Positions 1 to 5,300 are shown, numbered from the stretch's first letter. The stretch: 5,300 nt of DNA from Acidobacteria bacterium UBA823 (GCA_002296225.1 DBHR01000067.1:1-5300); one strand, 5' to 3'. Translations and numbers: made by a program. Notes: generated by a model not told the origin, from the letters alone.

Positions 1-45
1 AAGGGTAAGCCGACAAAGACTAAGGCCGGCAAGGGCAGGGCCTGA
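1..45 (+). CDS. 3' end of a gene with a lysine-rich C-terminal tail (partial)
   Basis: Reading from base 1, the frame gives 14 residues (KGKPTKTKAGKGRA) and a TGA stop at 43-45. Half of the visible residues are Lys or Arg, and the rest are Gly, Ala, Pro and Thr. This is the composition of a disordered nucleic-acid-binding tail. The body of the protein lies outside the window, so the function cannot be given. Basic tails of this kind occur on histone-like proteins, topoisomerases, RNA helicases and others. The next two genes on the same strand also end in, or carry, long basic tails, which makes it more believable that this is real coding sequence. Frame and strand are inferred from composition and the stop codon only. 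Confidence 0.5.
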   Translation, partial: KGKPTKTKAGKGRA

Positions 46-166
46 AGGGTCGGCGCCGTTTTGGCCTAAGTGTTCAGGCTAAGCTCATCCATAAAGAAGC
101 GGAATTAACCGAGAGTGCGACGACCACTGCGTACTACGTTGTGGCCTGGCCTCCCCGGTCCGTGCT

Positions 167-182
167 ACCCTTCGAGGGTTTT
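167..182 (+). terminator. Weak hairpin followed by four T (possible terminator or leader element)
   Basis: ACCCT (167-171) can pair with AGGGT (175-179) around a TCG loop, and TTTT follows at 179-182. The stem is only 5 bp and the T run is short, so as an intrinsic terminator it is weak. Its position, after the upstream gene ends and 46 bp before the next start, fits either a terminator for the upstream gene or a leader structure of the downstream one. It may also be chance. Confidence 0.2.
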
Positions 183-215
183 GGCAGCCAACTCCTAACT
201 CAAGAGGGGGCTACC

Positions 216-220
216 GGAGG
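216..220 (+). promoter_or_regulatory. Ribosome binding site GGAGG for the GTG start at 225
   Basis: GGAGG is a full match to the core Shine-Dalgarno sequence and sits four bases before the GTG. This is slightly close but functional spacing. It decides the start, because the codon immediately before the GTG is an in-frame stop. Confidence 0.6.
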
Positions 221-224
221 CTAA

Positions 225-944
225 GTGAGTCCGATCCTGGTCCGTCCCATACGCGAGCAACTCGCGCACGATCAAGTAATCCGTCTACTGGAAACGCGCT
301 GGCGTCGCCGATACGAGGTTGGCGTGAACGTAACCGGAAAACCGGCGTCGCCCCTTCGGTTTGGAGCTAGGTTCTTGTTCCCGGACCTGGTTATGAAGAC
401 TAACGATCGTGTTCGTGGGATCCGTCGGCTGCACAGAGTCGTGGAGGTCGAAACGAACGAATCGGTCAACGAGCTCGAGGCGATGGCGCAGTGGGCGCCA
501 TTCGCACGTATTCGGGCGCCGTTCCACTTGTATGTCCCACCGATTGCCGCAGAGGCGACCCTGCGGCTTTGCGAGAAGAATCGGATCGCTTTCGATGAGA
601 TCTGGAGCTACCGCATGGTGGGTTCGGAGGTGCGTTTCGAACTAACCCATAGGGCAAAGCAGTCGCGTGCCCGGGAAGGGCGGTCTGCGGCCAGTTCGAA
701 GGTGAAAGCGAAGACGAAGGCTGCAGCGAGTAGGAAAGTGGCGGCAGGTCGGAAAGCCGCTGTTCGGGCGAGTGGCGCGAAGACGAAAGCCAAGAAGGTA
801 AAGGCCGAACGGAAGGCGACAAGATCGAAAAGGGCACGCTCAGTGGCCCGCCGAACAGGTGCAGGACCCGTGACTGGACGCGCGAAGGGGAGGACGGGGC
901 GGACGACGACCGGCAAGTCGTTGACTAAGCGAAAGACCCGTTGA
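225..944 (+). CDS. Unknown protein: possible PD-(D/E)XK-like domain with histone H1-like basic tail
   Basis: A 239-residue protein of unknown function. GTG at 225 is chosen because it follows an in-frame TAA at 222-224 and has GGAGG at 216-220, four bases upstream; the next in-frame ATG (393) would cut into the folded domain. Residues 1-143 look folded and hold what resemble family signatures: FPDLV (52-56), VVEVET (72-77), QW (89-90), PFHLYVP (99-105) and IWSYR (126-130). A Pro-Asp on one strand followed by an ExE strand is reminiscent of PD-(D/E)XK nuclease-like folds, with Glu76 where the usual Lys would be; this is an inference. Residues 144-239 are Lys/Arg/Ala-rich without hydrophobic segments, like histone H1 tails, and suggest DNA or RNA binding. 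There is no signal peptide, so it is probably cytoplasmic. The next gene begins 59 bp later on the same strand and is probably co-transcribed. Catalysis is not shown. Confidence 0.85.
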   Translation: MSPILVRPIREQLAHDQVIRLLETRWRRRYEVGVNVTGKPASPLRFGARFLFPDLVMKTNDRVRGIRRLHRVVEVETNESVNELEAMAQWAPFARIRAPFHLYVPPIAAEATLRLCEKNRIAFDEIWSYRMVGSEVRFELTHRAKQSRAREGRSAASSKVKAKTKAAASRKVAAGRKAAVRASGAKTKAKKVKAERKATRSKRARSVARRTGAGPVTGRAKGRTGRTTTGKSLTKRKTR

Positions 945-990
945 TTAGACGTGCGGTCTGACGGCACGACAGTAGCGCCACTTGACGCGC

Positions 991-994
991 GGAG
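991..994 (+). promoter_or_regulatory. Ribosome binding site GGAG for the start at 1004
   Basis: GGAG lies nine bases before the ATG, within the usual spacing range. I see no promoter in the 59 bp between the two unknown genes, which fits co-transcription. Confidence 0.45.
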
Positions 995-1003
995 TCAGCA
1001 TTA

Positions 1004-1720
1004 ATGCCGTTTCTTCGGTTTGCACGGGACCGGCACGGGAATCTGAGCACCTTCCTGGTGCACACGTTTCGTATCGGGCGTAAATCAAGGTCCCAGGTGC
1101 TTTACTGGTCTCGCTCTCCCGCGAACGTCAAAGTTGGACGGCCAGCGTTGGACGAGGAGACAGTTCAGGCGATCGAAGCGGCGTATCCCGATGTTGCGTT
1201 CGACTGGGTGAAGCTGCGAAGCCAGCGTCCTCCTCCATCGGAAACAGGGACGAGGGTAAGCGCACGCGCACGGCGGCGACAGACGCCTGTGAAGCCGAAG
1301 GAGGCAGGGCCCCGAGGGTCGGTTGGAGTGCGACGTGCGGTAAAGGTAACGGCTCCTGTAGGAGCGCCGGCAACAGCTCAAGCGGACGGCCTGCCTAAGG
1401 TGCTTGAGTCCATTCAGGCAAGAGAGGTGCCGGCGGAGGTCTCCGCTGTGTCGTCAAGTGCTGTCGTACCCGCGGCGTCGGTGGAACAGTCGAAGCGAAG
1501 ACGACGCTCAAGGCGGGGTGGTGTGCGCCGTACGCGACGACGGCGGGGTCGTGCGGAGGCGTCAGCTGGTAGGGCAGACGGTGGGGATGAGGCGGTGTCG
1601 GCGAAGCCTAAGCAGTCGGAGGTCGCGGACAAGGGGCTGTCGGACAAAGAGTCACCCGGCGGCAAGGTGCTAGAAGCCGGTCGGGTCGGTAATACCAATC
1701 CGCAGGATCCGGATGGGTGA
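1004..1720 (+). CDS. Unknown protein: small N-terminal domain plus long arginine-rich disordered tail
   Basis: A 238-residue protein of unknown function. ATG at 1004 is the only reasonable start: an in-frame TGA lies at 983-985, and GGAG (991-994) sits nine bases upstream. Residues 1-70 form a compact domain with several aromatic and basic positions: PFLRFARDR (2-10), VHTFRIGRKSR (19-29), VLYWSRSP (32-39), NVKVGRPALDEE (41-52) and PDVAFDW (62-68). I recall similar N-termini in unannotated acidobacterial proteins but cannot name a domain. From about residue 72 the chain is low complexity (Pro, Ala, Ser, Arg, Lys), with an arginine cluster at 164-183 holding 14 Arg or Lys. The last 50 residues are more acidic and polar. 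No signal peptide or membrane segment is visible. An RNA- or DNA-binding role is likely from the tail and from the neighbour with a similar architecture, but it is an inference. Confidence 0.82.
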   Translation: MPFLRFARDRHGNLSTFLVHTFRIGRKSRSQVLYWSRSPANVKVGRPALDEETVQAIEAAYPDVAFDWVKLRSQRPPPSETGTRVSARARRRQTPVKPKEAGPRGSVGVRRAVKVTAPVGAPATAQADGLPKVLESIQAREVPAEVSAVSSSAVVPAASVEQSKRRRRSRRGGVRRTRRRRGRAEASAGRADGGDEAVSAKPKQSEVADKGLSDKESPGGKVLEAGRVGNTNPQDPDG

Positions 1721-1760
1721 GCGTTCACATGCCAAAAGAGAGCGGCCGGTTTCCACCTAC

Positions 1761-1769
1761 TGCTATAAT
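1761..1769 (+). promoter_or_regulatory. Extended -10 promoter TGC-TATAAT, likely leaderless
   Basis: Bases 1762-1769 hold TG-C-TATAAT, partly overlapping as TGCTATAAT from 1761. This is a perfect -10 hexamer (1764-1769) with the TG extension at 1761-1762. Nothing resembling TTGACA lies 16-18 bases upstream, which is tolerated in extended -10 promoters. The expected transcription start, about seven bases after the hexamer, falls at or next to the A of the ATG at 1776. There is no Shine-Dalgarno sequence before that ATG. Together these suggest a leaderless transcript for the VWFA-related gene. Confidence 0.6.
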
Positions 1770-1775
1770 TAATCT

Positions 1776-3098
1776 ATGAATTCTGTAGAGTGTCGGTGTT
1801 TGGGCTGGCGTTTCGGTCAAATTTGCGCGGCTCTCGCGGCGGTTTCATGGCTACTGTCCCCCGTGGCAGCTCAACAGCGACCGACACCGTTTCAAGCGGG
1901 TGACCAGCCTACCTTCCGGGCCGATGTCACGCTCATCACCAATGATGTGATCGTACGAGATGGGAGCGGCCAGTTTGTCTCGGACCTGGTCAAGGAGGAT
2001 TTCGAAATTTTTGAAGACGGCGTCAAGCAGGAACTGGCGTCGCTGGTTCTAATTCAGGGCGGGCGCGCGTTTAATCTGCAACTCCCGGCGCCTGCGCCCG
2101 TGGCTGAGGGGATCATTTTACCAACCGTTCGACCGAGGGATGACACCGCGGGCCGGGTGTTCCTGCTCTTCATTGATGACCTGCACATGGAGGCGGATGA
2201 AACGCCCCGCGTTCGCGACTTGTTCAAGCGGATTAGTAAGACTCTAGTGCATGAAGGTGACCTCTTTGCAATGGTATCAAGCGGATCGTCATCTATTTAT
2301 GTCGCTCCCACTTACGATCGTGCGTTACTCGATTCAGCCATCAGCAAAATTATGGGTAACGGAATGACCCCGACGGACATTATCACCGGGCCCCAAGGCA
2401 GTCGCGGCCCCAGTGAGCTGTTTTATCGCGCGAACGTCGCGGTGCAGACTGCGCTAACGGTCATTCAGCAGCTTGGGCAAATGCAGCACCGTCGTAAGGC
2501 GATCATCTTTGTGAGCGCAGGCTACGACTTGAACCCGTTTGAGCAGTCGCGATTCTATGCGGCGAATACGTTCGGCGGAGGGCGGTTTAGACTCGATCAG
2601 CTTATTGAGGATGTCGATCGCGTGTCGGCACGTGTTCGTACGAATGCGTTCATGGAGCAATCGAATTACTCGTTCGCGGACTTAGATCTTGCGAATCACA
2701 TGCACCGTCTCACGCGGGCGGCCAATCGCGCCAACGCGACTTTCTACACCATCGACCCGCGCGGGCTGATTGCCGGAATGGATATCGGCGAGATGGAGGG
2801 ACAACTCGACCCGATGCAGTGGTGGGATTACGTAGCAAAAACGCAAAACAGCCTGCGCGTGTTGGCAGAGGGCACGGGTGGGTTTGCGGTGGTCAACAAT
2901 AATGACTTCGACGGCGCCCTTCGTCGGATTGACGCCGAAACGAGTGACTACTACGTCATCGGATATTACTCCAACAACACGGACCCGACTCGATGGCGTC
3001 GACAACTCGCGATTTCGGTCAACCGCGACGACGTTGATGTGTGGTCGCGAACGACCTACGAGTTAGTTGAGCCAGATGTTACGGAACCGCTACCTTAG
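1776..3098 (+). CDS. Secreted VWFA-related protein of the acidobacterial family
   Basis: A 440-residue exported protein matching what I know of the VWFA-related acidobacterial family (TIGR03436 type), whose cellular role is unknown. The ATG at 1776 follows an in-frame TAA (1770-1772). Residues 1-32 are a signal peptide: Arg residues near the start, a hydrophobic stretch at about 16-30 and likely cleavage after VAA (30-32). Residues 47-90 are the family's N-terminal module, including DVTLITNDVIVRD (50-62) and EDFEIFEDGVKQ (74-85). The von Willebrand A-like domain starts at about 127 with VFLLFIDDLHM and continues through KAIIFVSAGYD (241-251) and FYTIDPRGL (323-331). The C-terminal family strands are YYVIGYYS (392-399) and the segment around 405-429. 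The usual MIDAS pattern DxSxS is DDLHM at 134-138, so both serines are missing. Located in the periplasm or outside. It has its own promoter and meets the methyltransferase gene tail to tail. Confidence 0.93.
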   Translation: MNSVECRCLGWRFGQICAALAAVSWLLSPVAAQQRPTPFQAGDQPTFRADVTLITNDVIVRDGSGQFVSDLVKEDFEIFEDGVKQELASLVLIQGGRAFNLQLPAPAPVAEGIILPTVRPRDDTAGRVFLLFIDDLHMEADETPRVRDLFKRISKTLVHEGDLFAMVSSGSSSIYVAPTYDRALLDSAISKIMGNGMTPTDIITGPQGSRGPSELFYRANVAVQTALTVIQQLGQMQHRRKAIIFVSAGYDLNPFEQSRFYAANTFGGGRFRLDQLIEDVDRVSARVRTNAFMEQSNYSFADLDLANHMHRLTRAANRANATFYTIDPRGLIAGMDIGEMEGQLDPMQWWDYVAKTQNSLRVLAEGTGGFAVVNNNDFDGALRRIDAETSDYYVIGYYSNNTDPTRWRRQLAISVNRDDVDVWSRTTYELVEPDVTEPLP

Positions 3099-4013
3099 GT
3101 TGCGCGTCAGGCGCGCCCGTTTCCGCCTGGTTTTCAGTGCTGCACGAGTGCGGGCGATCGCCTCCTCCAGGTAGTTGCGATCCATTTCCACCCCAACGAA
3201 ATTTACGCCAAGTTCGACGCAGGCGATTGATGTGCTTCCCAGGCCTACGAAAGGGTCCATGACGCGATCAGCACGATCGACGCCGTGCAGCCGGATGCAC
3301 CATTCAGGCAACTTCGGAGGGAACGTCGCTGGATGTGGCCGGTCGCGAACCCTACTCTGAATTGTTGTGTATGGGATAAACCAGGTGTTCCCGCGGCAGC
3401 GGAGACCTTTACCCCCAGCTCGCCACCGCGTCATATTAGACGAGTCCTGATAGGGGACCCCGACCGCTTGCCGATCGAGCGGTGTTCGGCCTCCTGGTGT
3501 TAAGTGAAAGATAAACTCGTGGCAGTCGTTGACGAATCGGGTGCTGTTAATTGGCTTGTAATGCCCGACGGCAAGGTCCCGGTCGAGCATCGACCGGGCG
3601 CCTGCGTCAGCGCGGTCGATTGCGATCGACTTGACCCAATGAATCACATTTTGTAGTTGCAAGTGGCGCCGAGCGGTTTGCGCAACGTCGAGGGCCGACC
3701 AGGGACGGGTTGGTGTGGCTCCGACGTTCAGAAAAAGAGATCCCATGGGAGTTAAGGCCCGTTTCGCGGCGGCAATCCACGTGTCGGTCCAGTCGAGGTA
3801 TTGCGCTGGTGGCAGTGAATCGTTAAACGAGCGATAGCGAACGCCGAGATTGTAAGGCGGCGATGTGACGATTAGGTCAATTGAGGCCTTCGGCAGGCGC
3901 TCGAGCAACTCAATGGCGTCCCCGTGATGAAATCGTAAAATGTTGCCGGTCGATCGCAGGCTCGCGTAAGGTTTCGGAAGGCCTCGAGGTAGGTGCATTT
4001 GAGCGATCACCAT
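3090..4013 (-). CDS. Site-specific DNA methyltransferase, beta class (N4-cytosine or N6-adenine), apparently solitary
   Basis: A 307-residue AdoMet-dependent DNA amino-methyltransferase. Motif IV is TSPPYN (50-55), preceded by a GDAIELL segment (31-37). Motif I is DPFVGLGST (253-261), with the acidic motif II residue in VGVEMD (273-278). Catalytic motif first and AdoMet motif last is the beta-class order; the target-recognition region should lie between, around 130-225. HPATFPPKLPEWCI (227-240) is the conserved stretch before motif I. Ser in SPPY is commoner in N4-cytosine enzymes, whereas Asp (DPPY) is commoner in N6-adenine ones, but this does not settle the base. The target sequence cannot be read. 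No cognate endonuclease adjoins, so it is probably an orphan acting in regulation or a lone remnant. The ATG complementing 4011-4013 gives the full ORF but lacks a ribosome binding site. The ATG complementing 3996-3998 (302 residues) has a GGTGAT seven bases upstream and fits the predicted promoter better. Confidence 0.93.
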   Translation of the reverse strand: MVIAQMHLPRGLPKPYASLRSTGNILRFHHGDAIELLERLPKASIDLIVTSPPYNLGVRYRSFNDSLPPAQYLDWTDTWIAAAKRALTPMGSLFLNVGATPTRPWSALDVAQTARRHLQLQNVIHWVKSIAIDRADAGARSMLDRDLAVGHYKPINSTRFVNDCHEFIFHLTPGGRTPLDRQAVGVPYQDSSNMTRWRAGGKGLRCRGNTWFIPYTTIQSRVRDRPHPATFPPKLPEWCIRLHGVDRADRVMDPFVGLGSTSIACVELGVNFVGVEMDRNYLEEAIARTRAALKTRRKRARLTRNLR

Positions 4014-4037
4014 TTAGCAGAATGACCCGGGTGTCAA
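4011..4037 (-). promoter_or_regulatory. Candidate promoter for the methyltransferase gene
   Basis: The complement of 4032-4037 is a perfect TTGACA. Fifteen bases downstream on the minus strand, the complement of 4011-4016 is TAAATG preceded by TGC, a weak, extended-type -10. Transcription would start near 4004, just upstream of the ATG complementing 3996-3998. If so, the upstream ATG (4011-4013) would not be in the message. The -10 is poor, so this rests mainly on the -35. Confidence 0.35.
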
Positions 4038-4062
4038 GGGGTGAGTTTCACTGAGAGTTGCG

Positions 4063-4090
4063 TTGCACCCGACGTCGGCTTTGCTACAAT
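4063..4090 (+). promoter_or_regulatory. Promoter for the S11 peptidase gene: TTGCAC, 16 bp, TACAAT
   Basis: The -10 box TACAAT (4085-4090) matches five of six consensus bases and has an extended TG at 4082-4083. The -35 box TTGCAC (4063-4068) keeps the TTG core and is 16 bp upstream. Transcription would start near 4097, giving a leader of about 67 bases before 4165. Confidence 0.55.
4069..4078. promoter_or_regulatory. 10 bp perfect palindrome in the promoter spacer (candidate operator)
   Basis: CCGACGTCGG reads the same on both strands and lies exactly between the -35 and -10 boxes of the plus-strand promoter. A bound dimeric regulator there would block RNA polymerase. A palindrome of this length is expected a few times by chance in a window this size, so only the position makes it worth noting. 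Confidence 0.25.
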
Positions 4091-4164
4091 GCCTCCGACT
4101 TACGACCGCCTAGCGATTAAGGATTTAGGTAATAGTGCTTGGCGTGTAGATCGCGACCACTGAC

Positions 4165-5241
4165 ATGGTAGATGACACGCGTCGGCTCTTCATTTGTGCG
4201 GCGATCGCTATTGCCGTAAGTGCATCGCCCGTTGGCGCGGCCGGGTCCGAAGTTTTCTGGCACGGGGAGGAGGGGGAACAGTCGCGGGCCGCAAAGCCGC
4301 GCCTAAAGAAGGATGGAAACGGGGACACCGTGCCTGACGTGCGTGCGGCAGCAGCGATCATTTACGACCCGATCAGCGGGGAGGTGATTTGGGAGGAAAA
4401 CTCAGACGTTCGGCGGTCGATAGCCAGCCTCACCAAGTTGATGACGGTGGTTGTCTTCCTGGAAAGTGAACATGATCTCTCGGAAACGATTACGGTCAGC
4501 CGGTCAGATGTTCGGCGTGCATCGACAACGTATCTTCGGCGTAACGAACGATTACGCGTAGACGATCTATTGCACCTGGCTCTCGTCGCGTCGGACAACG
4601 GTGCCGCGCGGGCGTTGGCGCGTCTGTCAGCCGGGGGGAGTGAGCGTTTCGTCGAACGCATGAATGAGAAGGCAGTTGTTCTTGGCCTGAAAAGCACAGT
4701 GTTCACTGACCCATCAGGGTTGGATGCGGGGAATTTGTCGACGGCGTACGACCTGTCTAGGTTGATTGTCTACGCGGGCGGGAACGAAAAGATTTCGCGA
4801 GTTATGCGATTGCGAGAACACCGAATTACCACGAACAGGCGACGGGTGCGGATTCGGAACACTAATAAGCTGCTGGGCGGGGAAATCAACCACCGCGTGA
4901 CACGCGGTGAGACTCTCAGTGTACTTGCGCGACGATACGACACCACGATCAGCGCGATTCAATCTGCCAACGCACTCGGACGCCGGACGCTTATCCGCAT
5001 CGGTCAGCAGCTTCGTATTCCGACAGGCAATCGCAACGTTGACGCCAGTAGCAGCGACGTCATCGTATGGGCAGGCAAGACCGGATTTATCCGCAAGGCG
5101 GGTTACTGCTTAGCTGCGCTGCTTCAGCTTCCGCAGGGCAAGCTGGTGGCCGTTGTGGTGCTCGGCGCACGGAGCAATGCTGCGCGTTTTCAGGAGACGC
5201 GCCGGCTGATAGGCTGGCTCAATATGCGGCCTGCCGAGTAA
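4165..5241 (+). CDS. D-alanyl-D-alanine carboxypeptidase-type protein (peptidase S11) with an inserted LysM domain
   Basis: A 358-residue exported penicillin-binding-type serine peptidase that probably trims or cleaves peptidoglycan peptides in the periplasm. ATG at 4165 is the first start after an in-frame TAG (4147-4149); there is no clear ribosome binding site. Residues 1-25/26 form a signal peptide (RR at 6-7, hydrophobic 8-20, VGA or GAA cleavage site). All three active-site motifs are present: SLTK (88-91, nucleophile Ser88, Lys91), SDN (143-145) and KTG (305-307). DPSGLD (182-187) and STAYDL (192-197) are further S11 signatures. Residues 243-286 are a LysM domain, with RGETLSVLARRYDTT (247-261), NALG (269-272) and IGQQLRIP (279-286). 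It lies between NTNKLL (232-237) and KTG, so it is inserted in the catalytic domain. There is no C-terminal amphipathic anchor or PBP5-like second domain, so LysM may provide attachment to the wall. Confidence 0.93.
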   Translation: MVDDTRRLFICAAIAIAVSASPVGAAGSEVFWHGEEGEQSRAAKPRLKKDGNGDTVPDVRAAAAIIYDPISGEVIWEENSDVRRSIASLTKLMTVVVFLESEHDLSETITVSRSDVRRASTTYLRRNERLRVDDLLHLALVASDNGAARALARLSAGGSERFVERMNEKAVVLGLKSTVFTDPSGLDAGNLSTAYDLSRLIVYAGGNEKISRVMRLREHRITTNRRRVRIRNTNKLLGGEINHRVTRGETLSVLARRYDTTISAIQSANALGRRTLIRIGQQLRIPTGNRNVDASSSDVIVWAGKTGFIRKAGYCLAALLQLPQGKLVAVVVLGARSNAARFQETRRLIGWLNMRPAE

Positions 5242-5256
5242 TTGTCTCCCCTGGAA

Positions 5257-5300
5257 ATGTTATCCGGTTTTCTGGCGACTGTGCGTTGGAGCACGGCGCG
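5257..5300 (+). CDS. Possible 5' end of the next gene (partial)
   Basis: An ATG at 5257, 15 bp after the S11 peptidase stop, opens a frame that stays open to the window end (MLSGFLATVRWSTA). Close spacing on the same strand would fit an operon with the peptidase. There is no good ribosome binding site (only TGGA at 5252-5255), and 14 codons are too few to identify a product. The real start may be elsewhere. Confidence 0.25.
   Translation, partial: MLSGFLATVRWSTA

Larger units (their letters stand above)
46..224. other. Intergenic region before the two unknown genes
   Basis: This is 179 bp between the stop at 43-45 and the GTG at 225. I see no convincing sigma-70 promoter, tRNA or long repeat. 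It contains an 8 bp palindrome, CGGCGCCG (51-58), followed by four T, too compact to form a stem-loop. It also contains a short hairpin at 167-179 and a good Shine-Dalgarno sequence, GGAGG, at 216-220. A promoter for the gene at 225 should be here unless it is co-transcribed with the upstream gene, but I could not pick one out. Confidence 0.5.
4014..4164. other. Divergent intergenic region with promoters for both flanking genes
   Basis: This 151 bp region separates the methyltransferase (minus) from the S11 peptidase (plus). It holds a minus-strand -35 box, a complete plus-strand promoter, a palindrome inside that promoter's spacer, and a plus-strand leader of about 67 bases before the ATG at 4165. 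AAGGA at 4119-4123 is too far from that ATG to serve as its ribosome binding site. Confidence 0.6.

Noticed and set aside
51..62. CGGCGCCG followed by TTTT as an intrinsic terminator
   Set aside because: An 8 bp palindrome without a loop cannot make a useful hairpin, and the T run is only four bases.
161..200. tRNA-like segment around the TTCGA at 171-175
   Set aside because: TTCGA flanked by short complementary stretches resembles a T-arm, but no acceptor stem, anticodon arm or D-arm could be paired around it.
466..967. Long minus-strand open frames opposite the basic tail of the 225-944 gene
   Set aside because: They are antisense shadows created by the GC-rich, Lys/Ala-coding tail. Their translations are low-complexity with no recognisable fold, and they lie opposite a gene with a clear ribosome binding site.
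1404..1728. Open frames on both strands across the arginine-rich tail of the 1004-1720 gene
   Set aside because: Stop codons are rare in such composition in any frame. The translations are Arg/Ser-rich or Ser/Pro-rich noise, and none has a start signal.
225..4013. A restriction-modification pair made of the nuclease-like 225-944 protein and the methyltransferase
   Set aside because: The genes are over 2 kb apart on opposite strands with two unrelated genes between. The nuclease assignment is itself uncertain and the catalytic Lys is not seen.
4135..4149. Tiny upstream open frame (GTG, four codons, TAG) in the peptidase leader
   Set aside because: It is only four codons with a weak AGGT upstream. 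Such short frames are common by chance and there is no coding or regulatory sign.

Overview
The window looks like chromosomal DNA from a high-GC member of the Acidobacteriota, possibly of the Vicinamibacteria type. The main reason is the gene at 1776-3098. It encodes a secreted protein of the VWFA-related family that is greatly expanded in Acidobacteria. The two genes before it also resemble uncharacterised proteins I associate with that phylum. Gene content is chromosomal: I see no transposase, integrase, tRNA, rRNA, CRISPR array or long repeat.

Layout. Positions 1-45 are the last codons of a gene with a lysine-rich tail. After a 179 bp gap with one weak hairpin come two same-strand genes of unknown function (225-944 and 1004-1720), 59 bp apart. 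Each has a compact N-terminal domain and a long, basic, low-complexity tail, so both probably bind nucleic acid. The first has a pattern suggestive of a PD-(D/E)XK-like fold. At 1764-1769 an extended -10 promoter (TGC-TATAAT) lies so close to the ATG at 1776 that the VWFA gene is probably transcribed without a leader. That gene ends tail to tail with a minus-strand DNA methyltransferase (3090-4013), overlapping it by 9 bp. The methyltransferase has the beta-class motif order and no restriction enzyme beside it. A 151 bp divergent region (4014-4164) carries a promoter for each direction and a 10 bp palindrome inside one promoter spacer. The last full gene (4165-5241) is a secreted D-Ala-D-Ala carboxypeptidase-type protein (peptidase S11) with a LysM domain inserted inside the catalytic domain. 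A possible next gene starts at 5257 and runs off the end.

The genes do not form one obvious pathway. The left third appears to concern nucleic acid binding, the middle a secreted protein and DNA methylation, and the right end cell-wall maturation. The most unusual items are the LysM inserted between the SxN and KTG motifs of the peptidase, the run of genes with basic tails, and the probable leaderless promoter. I see no clear evidence of a new defence or mobile system.
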